Below, in pieces: positions 48,494 through 59,300 of a DNA stretch of 64,000 bases. The position numbers and the translations under genes are program-made. Source of the DNA: Erodium maritimum (Eukaryota > Streptophyta > Magnoliopsida > Geraniales > Geraniaceae); contig OY997591.1 in the NCBI GenBank assembly GCA_963921825.1, positions 32,943,825 to 33,007,824 of the forward strand, written 5' to 3'. Below the pieces are notes generated by a model. It did no database searches. It had not been told where the DNA came from and was given only the letters and a program-made list of their open reading frames with translations. Numbering within the stretch: the first letter of the stretch is position 1; each line of letters opens with the position of its first letter.

Positions 48494-49015
48494 GTCGCGC
48501 CGAAACGTAAGCGGTTGAAGACCGCGCAGAGTCGGCAGAAGAGCTATGCTGACAGACGGCGCCGACCTCTCGAGTTCGCAATTGGTGACCATGCATCCCT
48601 GGAGGTGAGTCCGAAGAAAAGACTGGTACGTTTCAACCACGGTGGAGGCAAGTTAGCCTCGCGGTATATCGGGCCTTTCGAGGTCTGAGTAGAGTGGGAG
48701 TAGTTGCATACCGACTTGCACTACCACCGCAGCATGGGAATGTCAACGTTTCCCAGTTGCGGAAGTATAATGCGGATCCCTCTCACATCATTGAGTGGGC
48801 AGATGTCGAGGTGGTTGGTGATGTCTCGTATGAGGAGACGTCGGTTCGAGTAATGGATACACGGGATCAGGTCCTGCGTGGCAAGACTGTCTGTCTAGTA
48901 CGGGTACAGTGGCGGTACCACGGAGCCGAGTCGACTTGGGAGCGCAAGGACGAGGTTCGCGCAAAGTACCCCAACCTGATCGACTCCGGAAGTACGTTTG
49001 CTTCAAATTTCACGG
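48494..49015 (+). pseudogene. G2 integrase tail and chromodomain
   Basis: Contains LEFAIGDHASLEVSPKK and YIGPFEV in broken frames, then HGNVNVSQLRKYNADPSH and the chromodomain (VMDTRDQVLRGKTV, then VQWRYHGAESTWERKDE). The frame runs past LIDSGS into the LTR because the normal stop and polypurine tract are deleted. Confidence 0.82.
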
Positions 49016-49613
49016 ACGAAATTCCTGGTCAACGCCAGTCAATCGGCAGAAAAACGGAAAAATTTAAAATTTTGGACACCCACTTAAATGAACCTAAAAT
49101 TGACCCTGAGGGTCATATCGGACTTAAGTTGACCCCGATATCGACCAAAGTGAGTTATGGGTGACTCAGGGAAACTTTTTGACCAATTCGGGAAAAGTTG
49201 ACTTTTTGCCGAAAAAGTCAACCGAGCGACGTTTTGGTCCGTTCGAGGCCCGATTTGAATCCCAAAAGCTTAGCCGTTGTTACAGCGGTCTTAGTTGGGT
49301 CGTTTCCTTGTAGCACGCGAAATTTCATAAATTCTTATAAAATGGGCCCGCACGGGGCCCGAGACGGCCGAATTTCGCGAATCTTACTGAAAAATATCTA
49401 GATAGATATTTTTCTAACTAGTGGGACCCACATGACACTTGTCATAAAAGTGGTGGAAGGGAGTTGAAAGGACAACATTACCCTTAGAGTTAAAATCAAA
49501 AACAAAGAAGGTTGGGGGCAAAATGGTCATTTTGGTGTGGGTTTGAAAAGGAGAAGAGAGATGAGAGTCTCGGCAATTTCAGAAAAAAAGGAGAAAAGGA
49601 GAGAGAAAGTAGA

Positions 49614-49721
49614 GAGAAGAAGAAGAAGAAGAAGAAGAAGAAGAAGAAGAAGAAGAAGAAGAAGAAGAAGAAGAAGAAGAAGAAGAAGAAGAAGAAGAAG
49701 AAGAAGAAGAAGAAGAAGAAA
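49614..49721. repeat. (GAA)n microsatellite, about 36 units
   Basis: Uninterrupted AGA/GAA triplets inside the G2 LTR, in an AG-rich stretch that is CT-rich on the other strand in related LTR X. Confidence 0.97.
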
Positions 49722-50519
49722 GAGAGGAAGTTGTGGAATTTTTCGACGATCCGGCCGACGGATCGTCTCAATTGTCGTGTATTCGAGCTCCCCTCATCGT
49801 TCCCTATGTTAAGCACCCGAAATTTTCTCGTTTCGACGTGTTTAAATTCTAGAGTTTTGGTTAGAATTGGTTTAAAGATGAATGGTTGAGGTTTAGGGTT
49901 CGTTAGGAACGTTTGGGGACGAAGAGGAGCGTTTTCCGGTGTGGCCGTGTGGGCCCACTTGGCCGGGCCTCGGGTTTTTCATGTTCGGGTGGTATTGGAT
50001 GATTCCCGAGTCGATAATTCACACCCGGAACGAATTATGGAATTAATTTGTGAGAATTCGGAAATTTGGGTTAGAAACTTTAAACGCGGAATTAAATCGC
50101 TCGGGTATCAGAAATTGATTCCGTCGATTGCGTTGGAACACGTGAATTATATTAGGGTTGTAGAAACAAAAATCGGAATTTTCGGAGCCCCGGAGGACGT
50201 TTTTCTGATCCCGGGCAAATTCGCCGAGTCGGGCGAATCGGGCCTTTCCGGGCCCATTGTTGACAATGTCGAGCAATTGAGAAGTTTAGGAGTGATCAGC
50301 ATTGTTGGGGTTGCTTTTGGGCGTTAATTACTTTAAAATTCGGTTTTTCCTGCATATTAAAAAGTGTATTATTTTGATCACTTTAGACCGTGCCACCGAC
50401 CGCGGAAAGAGAAGGCTAAGCGGGTGATCGTGAGCATTGTCGGAGCGTGAGCATCGGACTTGGAACGCTTTATGAGGTAGGGAAAAGTAGTCGGATATCG
50501 TCCTTGACTAGGGAAAGTT

Positions 50520-50870
50520 ATTAGTAGAAATGCTTGTGACACTTGGTGGTGTCGTAGGATAAGTGAACTTACCGAACAATAGAAATACATGTGACACTTG
50601 GTGGTGTCGTAGGATAAGTGAACTTACCGAACAATAGAAATGCATGTGACACTTGGTGGTGTCGTAGGATAAGTGAACTTACCGAACAATAGAAATGCAT
50701 GTGACACTTGGTGGTGTCGTAGGATAAGTGAACTTGACGAACAATAGAAATGCATGTGACACTAGGTGGTGTCGTAGGATAAGCGAACGTATCGAACAAT
50801 AGAAATGCATGTGGCACTTGGTGGTGCCTTAGGTTAAGTAAACTTACCGTGCGATAGGAATCACATGTGG
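50520..50870. repeat. 55-bp minisatellite, about 6 units
   Basis: ATGTGACACTTGGTGGTGTC recurs at 55-bp spacing (GTGAC at 50536, 50591, 50646, 50701, 50756, then a GTGGC variant at about 50811). Confidence 0.93.
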
Positions 50871-51064
50871 GCACCTGGTTGCGCCCGTAGGTTGAGTGAA
50901 CTGATTGTGTTTGTGTGTGGCCATGTGTGCATGTGGGTGTTGAACCCGTATGTTTTGACTGACTTGCTGAGTGGTAGTTAGTCTGATGTTAATTTTGCTA
51001 TTTGCGGAGTATTGTGTGATATTTGGTTGTGATTGTGATTGTTCTGGTGATACCTGGATGAGTT

Positions 51065-51330
51065 ATGCCCGAGAGGTGTGTCGTACCTTCCAATGCGCGA
51101 CTGGTAAAGTGCAAGGGTTGTGTTCCCCGTGAGGTGTGTCGTACCTTCCGGCGCGCGATTGGTAAAGTGACGAGGCTTGATTTATGCCCGAGAGGTACCG
51201 TACCTTCCGATGCGCGACCGGTAAAGTGTCGAGGGCTGTGTTCCCCGTGAGGTGTGTCGTACCTTCCGGCGCACGAACGGTAAAGTGTTGAGGCTTGAGA
51301 TTCCGCGATGAAGGAGGGGCCCTCCTTCCG
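51065..51330. repeat. 59-bp repeat, 4-5 units
   Basis: CGTACCTTCC at 51082, 51140, 51199 and 51259. Alternating unit types suggest a higher-order period near 118 bp. Confidence 0.85.
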
Positions 51331-51544
51331 ACTAGCAATCGGAAAAGTGTTGCTATGTGCCACGATGAGGTCGACCGCCTGGCCCAACTGTGTGTCGGGG
51401 AAAGTGCGTGGGGCAGTGCCAGGCCCAGCCGGATTGTTACCGGAAACTGAGCAGAAGGTGTGTTGATCCTTTGTGATCTTGGGTGTTCGTGTGGTTGGTT
51501 GGTATTGTGTGACATTGCTTGTGATCTTTGTGTGTGAGTGGGTT

Positions 51545-51770
51545 GTTTTGAGGCTTCCCCTACGTGATCGGGTAATTGGGGTATTGATATTGTGAGCAAT
51601 AGTGATTTGCTTAGTTGAGAACGTGATCCCCGTTTTGAGGTTTCCCCTACGTGATCGGGTAATTGGGGTGTTGATATGGTGAGCAATAGTGCTTTGCTAA
51701 GTTGGGAATATGATCCCCATTTGAGGTTTCCCTTACGTGAGCGAGTATTTGAGGTATTGTTATCGTGAGC
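51545..51770. repeat. 87-bp repeat, 3 units
   Basis: TACGTGATCGGGTAATTGGG at 51561 and 51648, variant at 51734. Same repeat, reversed, at 15003-15260. Confidence 0.88.
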
Positions 51771-53008
51771 AGTTGTGACGGTTTGGTATCAGGTTTTGAG
51801 GTAGTTGTTTGCCCTGTTTAGATTGGTAAGTTGTTGATGCTTTACTAGTATGCCATAATCGAACGGGTATCCGTGAAGGTGAGCGGAACGCTCATCCCTT
51901 TTACTACTTTTCCCGCAGGCCTTTGAGGTAGGGACGAGTAGCGAATACTGGTTTGGTCGCGGAAAGTTACAAGTAAATGCACACAGGATCGTGTGAGGGA
52001 TGTGCTTACCTTGTCGGTGTGACTAATGGAATGGTTGTTCGGTCTCGGATTTGGGGTCTCCATTACGTGCACGGGTCTTAGATGGTTGGTTGGGAAGTTG
52101 ATAGTGATTTGTGTGACAGTCTGGTTTAACATGTGATTTGGGGTAGTAGTCCCCTGTGTTGTTGTTTGTTGCCGGTGTTCCCGGTATTTCTGCTGGTATG
52201 TCGTAGTCAGTCTGGTGTCTGTGGTGGTGAGCAAAACGCTCACCCCTTGCTGCTTTTCCTACAGGTACCGTTCGCGAGGCGGACTAGGAGGATCTCTCGA
52301 GGCTTGAAGAGCTGGGAGCGAGAGTCCGGGCTGTCGGGGTTGTCTAGCGACGTACACTCTTGTTTTAGTGTTCTTTCGTTTTTTTAAATTAAAACTCAGT
52401 TTGTAAAAGTGTTGTTTAGATTAATATAAGTGCTGCTTTTAAAGCGGTTTATTAAACTATTTGAGACTTTGTTTTACTTGCTTCACTGTTCGCGTTCCGG
52501 GTTCGGTCATACTGAATTTGGGGCGTGACAGTAAGCATGACAAGGATTAAGGTGTTGGTGATTCACCACCTAACTCCATCTTATCTAGCCTTACTTGTCA
52601 CCATGCTTGTCCCATGTCTTTAGTTGGACAAGAATGGGACTTGTTATGTTTAAGTAATCTTTTTTCAACATAACAAACACAAGACAGAATAGGAAACACA
52701 ACTTCTCCCTCCTCTCCCTTGCAATTTCGGCCAAGGCAAGCTCCCACCTCCATTTTTTGTGTTCTTGAGTTCTCAAAGAGAAGAACTACGTGGCTTTGAT
52801 TCACATGTGGATACGTAGGCGTCTTGGAGACTTACGACAATCATTCGTTACCTGGTGTTCTTATTTTGGTAATAAATAGTGCTGAATTTTTCTCTTGTGA
52901 ATCCATTCTTTGTTAGTTGTTTCATGATTTTAATCGTCTCTTGGTTTTCATTGATTTACCGCTGCGAGTTGGTTCATCTCCAACCCTACCTCGAGACCCA
53001 ACACTTAT

Positions 53009-53440
53009 CACATACCCTGGCCCCAAAAAAACTCAGCCAAACCTCCCTTCTGAGTGGATCTTCTGTTGTTAAAAATATGTGAATATAGATTAAAACCTCT
53101 TTTGAAGTAAAAGAGGAGTTATAAAGGTCACACTAACGACCCCAAAAACCAAATCAAGGCGAAAGCCAACCAAAAGGGTAAAGAACTGAAAATTACAGAG
53201 TAAACTAACAAGAATTCCACGGTAATATCAATAAAGAAAAGAAAAAAGCAAAAGTCACTTAAAACAATTTTGACAACAAAATTCTATCAACATTAGCTGA
53301 ACTTTTGGGACATCTGAGAGGGAGCAAACAAACCAATAGGATTATCAACACTAAGACTCAATCAAGGGAGTAATAACTTGTAACCAGAAACACCTTTCAT
53401 CACTATCCCTTGATGGAAGAATTCATCAAGAAGTTGATCT
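53009..53440 (-). other. Old flank, possible LINE 3' region
   Basis: Reverse strand is T-rich and ends in a sequence type often seen at plant LINE 3' ends (TTTTGGTTGGCTTTCGCC near 53160). No ORF. Continuous with 28126 before C0 inserted. Confidence 0.35.
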
Positions 53441-53449
53441 GCATATCAA

Positions 53450-53849
53450 TGGGATAACGCCGGATCCTAACTGTGTGGGAAAGGTGTTTTTCATGTCCTA
53501 ACTGAGAGTCACCTTTTGTTACATGTCCTATACCAAATGTCACCTTTTGCCACATGTCTTATACAAAATGTGATTTTTTTTTTTGACAAAACGTGAAAAA
53601 TGACACCAAAAAAAAGTGTTTTTTTGGTAAATTTACACCACCTACCTCTTGTAGTGCACTGATAAACGCAAATTATACAAAAATTAAGAGGAAAAACCAT
53701 CGAATGCGAACGTTATACCCCTTTTTTGGTGTCATTTTTCATGTCTTGTAAAAAACAACCACCTTTGGTATAGGACATGTAACAAAATGTGACCCTCAGT
53801 TAGGAGTGAAATACACTTTTCCAACACAGTTAGGATTCGAGGTTTTCCC
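53450..53849. mobile_element. MITE, Mutator-type, with 9-bp TSD
   Basis: About 400 bp. The terminal inverted repeats are over 100 bp: GGGATAACGCCGGATCCTAA at the left pairs with TTAGGATTCGAGGTTTTCCC at the right. Further in, ACATGTCCTATACCAAA pairs with TTTGGTATAGGACATGT. GCATATCAA lies on both sides (53441-53449 and 53850-53858). A GGGA-type end and 9-bp duplication fit a Mutator-derived MITE. No coding capacity. Confidence 0.85.
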
Positions 53850-53858
53850 GCATATCAA

Positions 53859-54300
53859 CACACAAGAAGAAGGGGGTCCACTGATGAAAATAAATGAAGC
53901 AGCCTACATCTTTGAGTTTTGCTCATATCCAATTGAAGGATTGATTAACAATTTTCTAAAAAAACGTTCTCAGTAGACAAAGATAGACCTTGAAACACCA
54001 ACAAATTTCTAGCCTGCCACAATTTCAAACAAGTAATATGTGCAAAAATCCTCCAGGATTTTTTGAATTTGTGATTGAAACAATTGATCAAAAAGGAGAA
54101 AAGATCTTTAATTGATCCTGGTATTGCTCACCTTAACCCCCACAAAAGTATTATATAACTCCAGATTTTTCAAGCATTTTGACAATACAAAATAATATGA
54201 GATCCATCTTTAAAATCTGAGCTACGTGTGATGTTGTTGCTTTCTCGTATTAGCCCCTAGGATGAGTGTCTCTCCCATGTTTCTTTTATGGTTTGGACCA
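53859..54300 (-). pseudogene. LINE ORF2 tail remnant (zf-RVT-like)
   Basis: Reverse-strand translation from about 54210 to 53930 gives SHIILYCQNA, then PGSIKDLFSFLINCF, then KSWRIFAHITCLKLWQARN and LLVFQGLSLSTENVF, with one or two stops. A weak Cys/His part, a W-rich middle and a W-x-ARN-x-x-x-F box are the pattern at the end of plant non-LTR ORF2 proteins. No RT domain remains in the window. The MITE lies just downstream of it. Confidence 0.5.
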
Positions 54301-54576
54301 TCAAAAAACATCGTGAGCCTTTTTTATTCATGTACAACAGCTTTTGAAAGGTCATTAAAGAAGACCTATGAAGGTTTTGGTGAATTATTACCCGGGTCTT
54401 GTTTTGAGGCAGCAGCATGAAGAAAATTATTAAAATCATTTTGCTATTTTTTCCCTTTTATCATCACCTTTAAACAGCAAAGCAAAGTTATAAAGAATAA
54501 AAATTAACTTCAACCATAATAATAAAGAACAAAGTTTAAACTAATAGGAAGTATTATCCTGTCATTTAAGTAAGTA
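54301..54576. other. Flank, nothing recognised
   Basis: AT-rich sequence to the TSD of C3. Confidence 0.5.
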
Positions 54577-54581
54577 TACGA

Positions 54582-56269
54582 TGTTAGTCTTAGTGCCCGT
54601 AGTTCAATCCTAAATGTCCAAATGTACATATCATCGTTAGCAATAAAATTAAAGCGACTTTATATTACTTATGTGTTGGAGTAATATATCGACGTGTGCT
54701 CTGATCTATGCCCACCATGCGAATAGAACCATAGATTGAGATAGATCACACTCGATGGGTCCCTAGTCAACAAAGCTTCACTAGAAGCGACTAGTATGAA
54801 AGATGGCTCTTTATGGCTTACGTTCTGTTAGTCATTGGAATGGGATTCCGGAGTCTGATCATAGATATCATGTGGGACATGATATTGGACGACCCGCCCT
54901 GAATATGTGCCATAGATTAAGTCATGAACATATTCAGTGTTGTAGCTTGTCATGTATCCTTAGACCAAGGAGTCTTTGTGATCGCTATGTAGTCAACAAC
55001 TGAGTTTGACCTGAGCCTAACGTTGTCCGTAACAGGGCTTCCATAACGGCCAGGATTGGCTTGGGGACGGGCTACATGAGTGACACGAAAGACGGCTAAG
55101 GGATTTATCCCTCATACTAAGGTATGGGAAAGATATCGGTTCTCGGCCACTTGATCGAGAGTGACTGGAAGAATAGCATGGCCATGCACATGATACTGGG
55201 TATCATATCTTCAGTCATCTCACATATCAAGGAACGGTGATTGAGAATAATAAGGATGACGGCTCTATGCCTTATCTCAATCAGGATATCGGAGATAAAA
55301 GGATAATGACAGGGACGACGGAAAGGTTAGAATCGACAGGGTCGATTCGTTATGTAGTGTCAGGCAATACTAAAGTCTCGTTAGTTGCCACTTAAATAGG
55401 ATCAAGTAAAATGGGATTTTACGTTGATCTATTGACATGCATAAACCTAAGGGTCACACCGGAGGATGAAACTCATTGACACATTTATGGAGAATGGCCA
55501 AAAGGGAGTTGTCTCGGGACATGACCAAAACTGGGTTTTGGGTCATGTGCCCGTAAGTGAATAGGACTTTACGGATCGAGACAAGGCTTGGAGTCTTGGG
55601 ATTGATCGCGTCGGATAATGTTGGACATTTCCGGTATGGAAGGCATGGAGGCGATGAGCGAATCACGGGACCTCGTTGGAAATGGCCACGGGCCATGTTC
55701 CAAGAAGCCCATGAAAGGCCCATGCAACCAAGGCCCATGGAACTAATTAATCAAGTCTTGATTAATTAGTACTAAGTAAGCAAGACAAGGATTAAGGTGT
55801 TGGTGATTCACCACCTAACCCAATCTTGTCTTGCCATACTTTGTCCTATTTACACCTTACTTGACACCATACTTGTCCCATGCCTTTAGTTGGACAAGTA
55901 TGGGTTTTGTTATGTTTAAGTCATCTTTTTTCAACATAACAAACACTAGACAAGAATAGGAAACACATTTTCTCTCCCTCTTCCATGGCCATTTCGGGTT
56001 TGGCTAGTTTCCACCTCCATGTTTGTGTTCTTGAGTCCTCAAAGAGAAGAACTACGTGGCTTTGATTCCCAAGTGGATACGTAGGCGTCTTGGAGACTCA
56101 AGCCAATCATTCGTTAACCGGTGTTCTTGTTTTGGTAAGAACTAGTGCTGAATTTTTCTCTTGTTAATCCATTCTTTGTTAGTTGTTTCATGGTTTTAAT
56201 TGTCTCTTGGTTTTCATTGATTTTCCGCTGCGAGTTGGTTCATCTCCAACCCTACCTCGAGACCCAACA
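54582..56269 (+). repeat. C3 5' LTR
   Basis: TGTTAGTC ... GACCCAACA. Overlapping short ORFs on both strands recur in every LTR copy but have no codon signature or domain, so I treat the LTR as non-coding. Confidence 0.96.
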
Positions 56270-56270
56270 G

Positions 56271-56282
56271 TGGTATCAGAGC
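56271..56282 (+). other. Primer binding site of C3
   Basis: TGGTATCAGAGC one base after the LTR; 12-base complement to initiator tRNA-Met. Confidence 0.9.
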
Positions 56283-57823
56283 AGTGCTACCTTCGGGATT
56301 CACAAGACGGTGTTCAAAGTTTCGGTTTTGCTTGAAAGTTTCGTTTTTGGCATGTTGTTTTGCTAAATTGATTGATAACATGTTTTAAATTATTGTTTAT
56401 GGATTTAATGCATGTAAAATGAATTTTTGAAAATTATTTCAAATCTGGAAATTTTGAAAAAAGTTTGATTTTTCGGGTCTCGGGAGCGGGACTCTCGGGG
56501 AGCCGAAACCGAGACCGAACGGGGCTCCGTTGGACGGAGCTAGGCCAAGCATGACCATTGGATGGTTGATATGCCAAGGCTAAACCGTTTTGTTAGTTAT
56601 GACGAGTTTGGAACCGTCATGACGAACTCGAAGATCAAATGTTCAAAAGTTTCATTTTTGAACGGTTTCGATAAACCGAGCATCAAAAAATTTCGAAACT
56701 TGGCTATTAATTAAAACCGGAAAATCACATGATGTTTGATAACATGCTTGTTTGATAACACGATGTGTGATGTGATGTTGGCATGGTGTACATAATAGCC
56801 CCGAGCTCGATTTAATTATTTATCGCTTTTCACGGCCTGCGAGCCGTTAGTGTTAGCGTGTAATTATTCTTTCAAGGTGTGGTCGTCGAACCACTTGTTT
56901 GTAATATTTATTTATTCCCGACCTGCGAGTCGTGTATTAAATTGTAATATTTTACTCAAGATGAAGAAAGGGCGAAAAGGTCATTTGGTGGCTTTTCGGG
57001 TGTTGGCATCGGCTTGGAGTCGGTGGAGCTCAAGAAGCTAGTGGGAGTTAGTTTAGGGGGCTATTATGTGCATATTTATCGCTTTATGCTTGGTTTAGTT
57101 TATGCATGATTAATTCTGTGTTTTAGAATTGCATGCTTAACTTTATTTACCGAGCATATCACCTCACATGCAAAGATAAAATTGGAATTTTAATCCTTGT
57201 GTGTGAGCCCTTAGAATCGTCATTACATTGGATGTAGTTGACGGGTTCGAAGGAAGAATTACATTGGAGGTAATTTGAGGCATCATTGCATTTGGAATGT
57301 AGTTGATGTGCTCATCGCATCTAGGATGTGTCAAAGTTTTAAACACAACCGGACAAGTAAAAACGGGTCATGTCCGATACCTCCCAATTATCAACACCTT
57401 ACTACCTCCCCGTCCTATGGGTGTCGTGCGCATTAGCGGAGCATCCATGGGAAAGCGGGGTAGTAGGTTTGGACGACATATGTGGGTGTCGTGCGCATTA
57501 GCGGAGCACCTACATAGTGACAGGCCATAGTTGAAAATTGGTGGACCCGACTACGATTCTCAGCCTGAGGTTGAGCTAGGGTAACAGATAGGGTAAGCCG
57601 TGTACATAAGTGCATACCCTAGCCAAGAGTCACATTGGATGTGATTGGATGGAGTCCTACCTACATAGCTCGATTAAGTGGTGAGCATTAGTTCAGCTTA
57701 ATCGAGTGAATCAAGGATCTTGGTTTCAGATTCTAAAGGTTTAGAATTGATTGTTGGTGTTTAAGCTTGATCTTCATAAAATTTATTCAGTTTACTGATT
57801 GAATTTTATCTGTTGTAGATCAA
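56283..57823 (+). other. C3 leader
   Basis: 1.54 kb without a credible ORF. Contains a GC-rich self-complementary patch (56465-56535) and a duplicated GGGTGTCGTGCGCATTAGCG (57418 and 57486). Packaging signals would be expected here but cannot be identified by sequence. Confidence 0.7.
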
Positions 57824-58540
57824 ATGGCAAATTCAGCGAACATTAATAGTTTGTCATTAAAAACCATTCTTGACAGGGTCAAGCTAAATGGGACAAACTA
57901 TTTGGACTGGTACAGAATTTTTGAGGATAGTCCTCAAGTCTGAACGCAAAGAATATGTCCTTGACAAGGCTGTCTCTAAGACCATATCAGAGTTACATGA
58001 AGTGTCATCAGCTGCTGAGAAGAATATCTCAGGGATCTGGGATCCAAGGATATTCTGATGGTCAACAAGGGAATTGGAAGTGGCAAGGGCTGGGCCCATG
58101 CGCACTTGGCAGGAAAGATGAGACACCTGAGAATGTCTGCTTCTACTGCCAACAGCCTGATCATTGGAACCGGGATTACAGGAAGTTCACGGCTGATCTG
58201 AAGAAGGGCAGTGGGACTGCGCCTTCATCAAATAGCCTGGATGATCTGAAGAAGGGCAGTAGGACTGCGCCTTCATCAGGAAACCTGGATGATCTAAGGA
58301 AGGGCAGTGGGATCGTGCCTTCATTCGGTATTAACTCTATAGAGCTACATCTCTCTACTTCCAAAGATTCATGGGTATTAGATACCATGACTGAATCTCA
58401 CACATGCACTAATATATGGTGGCTGAAAGTAGGAGAGATTTGGAAAGCACGAAATGGACCTCAGAGTTGTGGCAACTGCTGTAGGATCCATGAGTCTTGC
58501 TTTGCCAAGAGGCCTTGTCTTAGTATTGTATAATGTATAT
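57824..58540 (+). pseudogene. C3 gag remnant and protease start
   Basis: ATG at 57824: MANSANINSLSLKTILDRV, then LDWYR and a frameshift near 57920. After the KEYVLDKAV segment the sequence jumps to the AEKNI motif, so most of gag is missing. The zinc knuckle reads CFYCQQPDHWNRDY, with Tyr at the last Cys. A 48-bp coding repeat follows three times (58192-58335). The protease box is LDTMTESHTC, with Met at the DTG glycine (58387-58389). Neither capsid nor protease should function. Confidence 0.85.
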
Positions 58541-59300
58541 TGCATACCTACTTTTAGTAGGAATATTATATCTGTATCCGTGTTTGACAAGGAAGGATAT
58601 AATGTTAATATTGGAAATGGAGTTTTCAATGTTCTATGCAATGATATGTTTTATACCAGTACTGACATGGTTGGAGGATTGTACATATTAGATATGGGTA
58701 ACAATGCCTCAAGTTCTATATATTTCGTTAATACCAAGAGGTCTAAATCCAACGATTTAAACCTAACTCTGTTATGGTACTGTCATTTGGGTCGCATAAA
58801 CAAGAAGCGCCTATCAGCACTTCAGAAGTGCGGGCTTTCAGGTTCATTCGAATTCCATTCGATCGATAGGTGCAAGGTTTGTTTGATGGGCAAAATGACT
58901 AAAGTGCCCTTTATCGATCGCGATGAAAGGGCGGGTGAATTATTGGGGCTGATACACTCGAATGTGTGTAGACCAATAAGTTCACTTGCCTGGAGGGGTT
59001 TTAGCTACTTTATCACATTTACTGATGATTACAGTAAATATGGTTATGTCTATTCGGTGAGACATAAGTCTGAAGCTTTTGATAAATTCAAAGAGTTTAA
59101 GACTATAGTAGAAAACCAGCTCGACAAAGGTATTAAGGCACTTCGATTGGATCGAGGTGGAAAATACTTGACCACAGAGTTATTAGATCATCTAAAAGAG
59201 AATGGGATCCTTTTGAAATGGACTCCTCCTAGGTCACTGTAGTTGAAAGGTGTAGCCAAACGGAGAAATCGGACATTGTTAGACAATGGTCTGTTCCATG
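58541..59300 (+). pseudogene. C3 protease end and integrase
   Basis: Open from 58454 to a TAG at 59240-59242. Order: NVYCIPTFSRNIISVS (protease tail), GAG-pre-integrase with LLWYCHLGRINKKRL (both zinc His lost) and CKVCLMGKM, then the IN core. The first Asp is Asn (HSNVCRP, 58961-58963). FITFTDDYSKYGYVY follows, then the second Asp in LRLDRGGKY. After the stop, the residue at the catalytic Glu position is Lys (59258-59260). C2 shares the Asn, the stop and the Lys. Confidence 0.88.

Larger units (their letters stand above)
45605..52530 (+). mobile_element. G2: deleted Tekay/Del element, TSD GTAAG
   Basis: TGTAAGGACCGC at the left, GGGGCGTGACA at the right, with GTAAG at 45600-45604 and 52531-52535. 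Only 565 bp of the 5' LTR remain. It jumps at 46169 into the protease-RT junction, so PBS, leader, gag and protease are gone. Pol runs to about 49015, then the 3' LTR begins without polypurine tract and without its first about 14 bases. The TSD is intact, so the deletions came after insertion. Confidence 0.9.
49023..52530 (+). repeat. G2 3' LTR, about 3.5 kb
   Basis: Starts within the family sequence at CCTGGTCAACGCC (first about 14 bases missing) and ends GGGGCGTGACA. Carries a GAA microsatellite and three different tandem repeats. Confidence 0.88.
28132..53003 (+). mobile_element. C0: old copia element with three nested insertions
   Basis: The 5' LTR starts at 28132 (start decayed to TTCTAGTC) and the 3' LTR ends at 53003 (GACCCAACA). 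CTTAT is found at 28127-28131 and 53004-53008, a 5-bp TSD. Removing C2 (31995-40454), solo LTR S1 (42377-44052) and G2 (45605-52530), plus one TSD copy each, leaves about 7.8 kb. Its two LTRs differ at many sites by eye, so C0 is clearly older than C2 and C3. It is coding-dead and has the same gag, protease and YVDD lesions as C2 and C3. Confidence 0.9.
44406..53003 (+). repeat. C0 3' LTR, split by G2
   Basis: Parts 44406-45604 and 52536-53003, together about 1.67 kb. G2 with one extra GTAAG copy lies between. Starts TGTTGGTC and ends GACCCAACA, followed by TSD CTTAT. Confidence 0.92.

Noticed and set aside
49496..49889. Poly-Phe, poly-Lys and poly-Arg ORFs
   Set aside because: All are translations of the (GAA)n microsatellite in three frames.
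56271..56282. A tRNA-Met gene near the LTR
   Set aside because: Only the 11-12-base PBS complementary to the tRNA 3' end is present; no cloverleaf in the vicinity.
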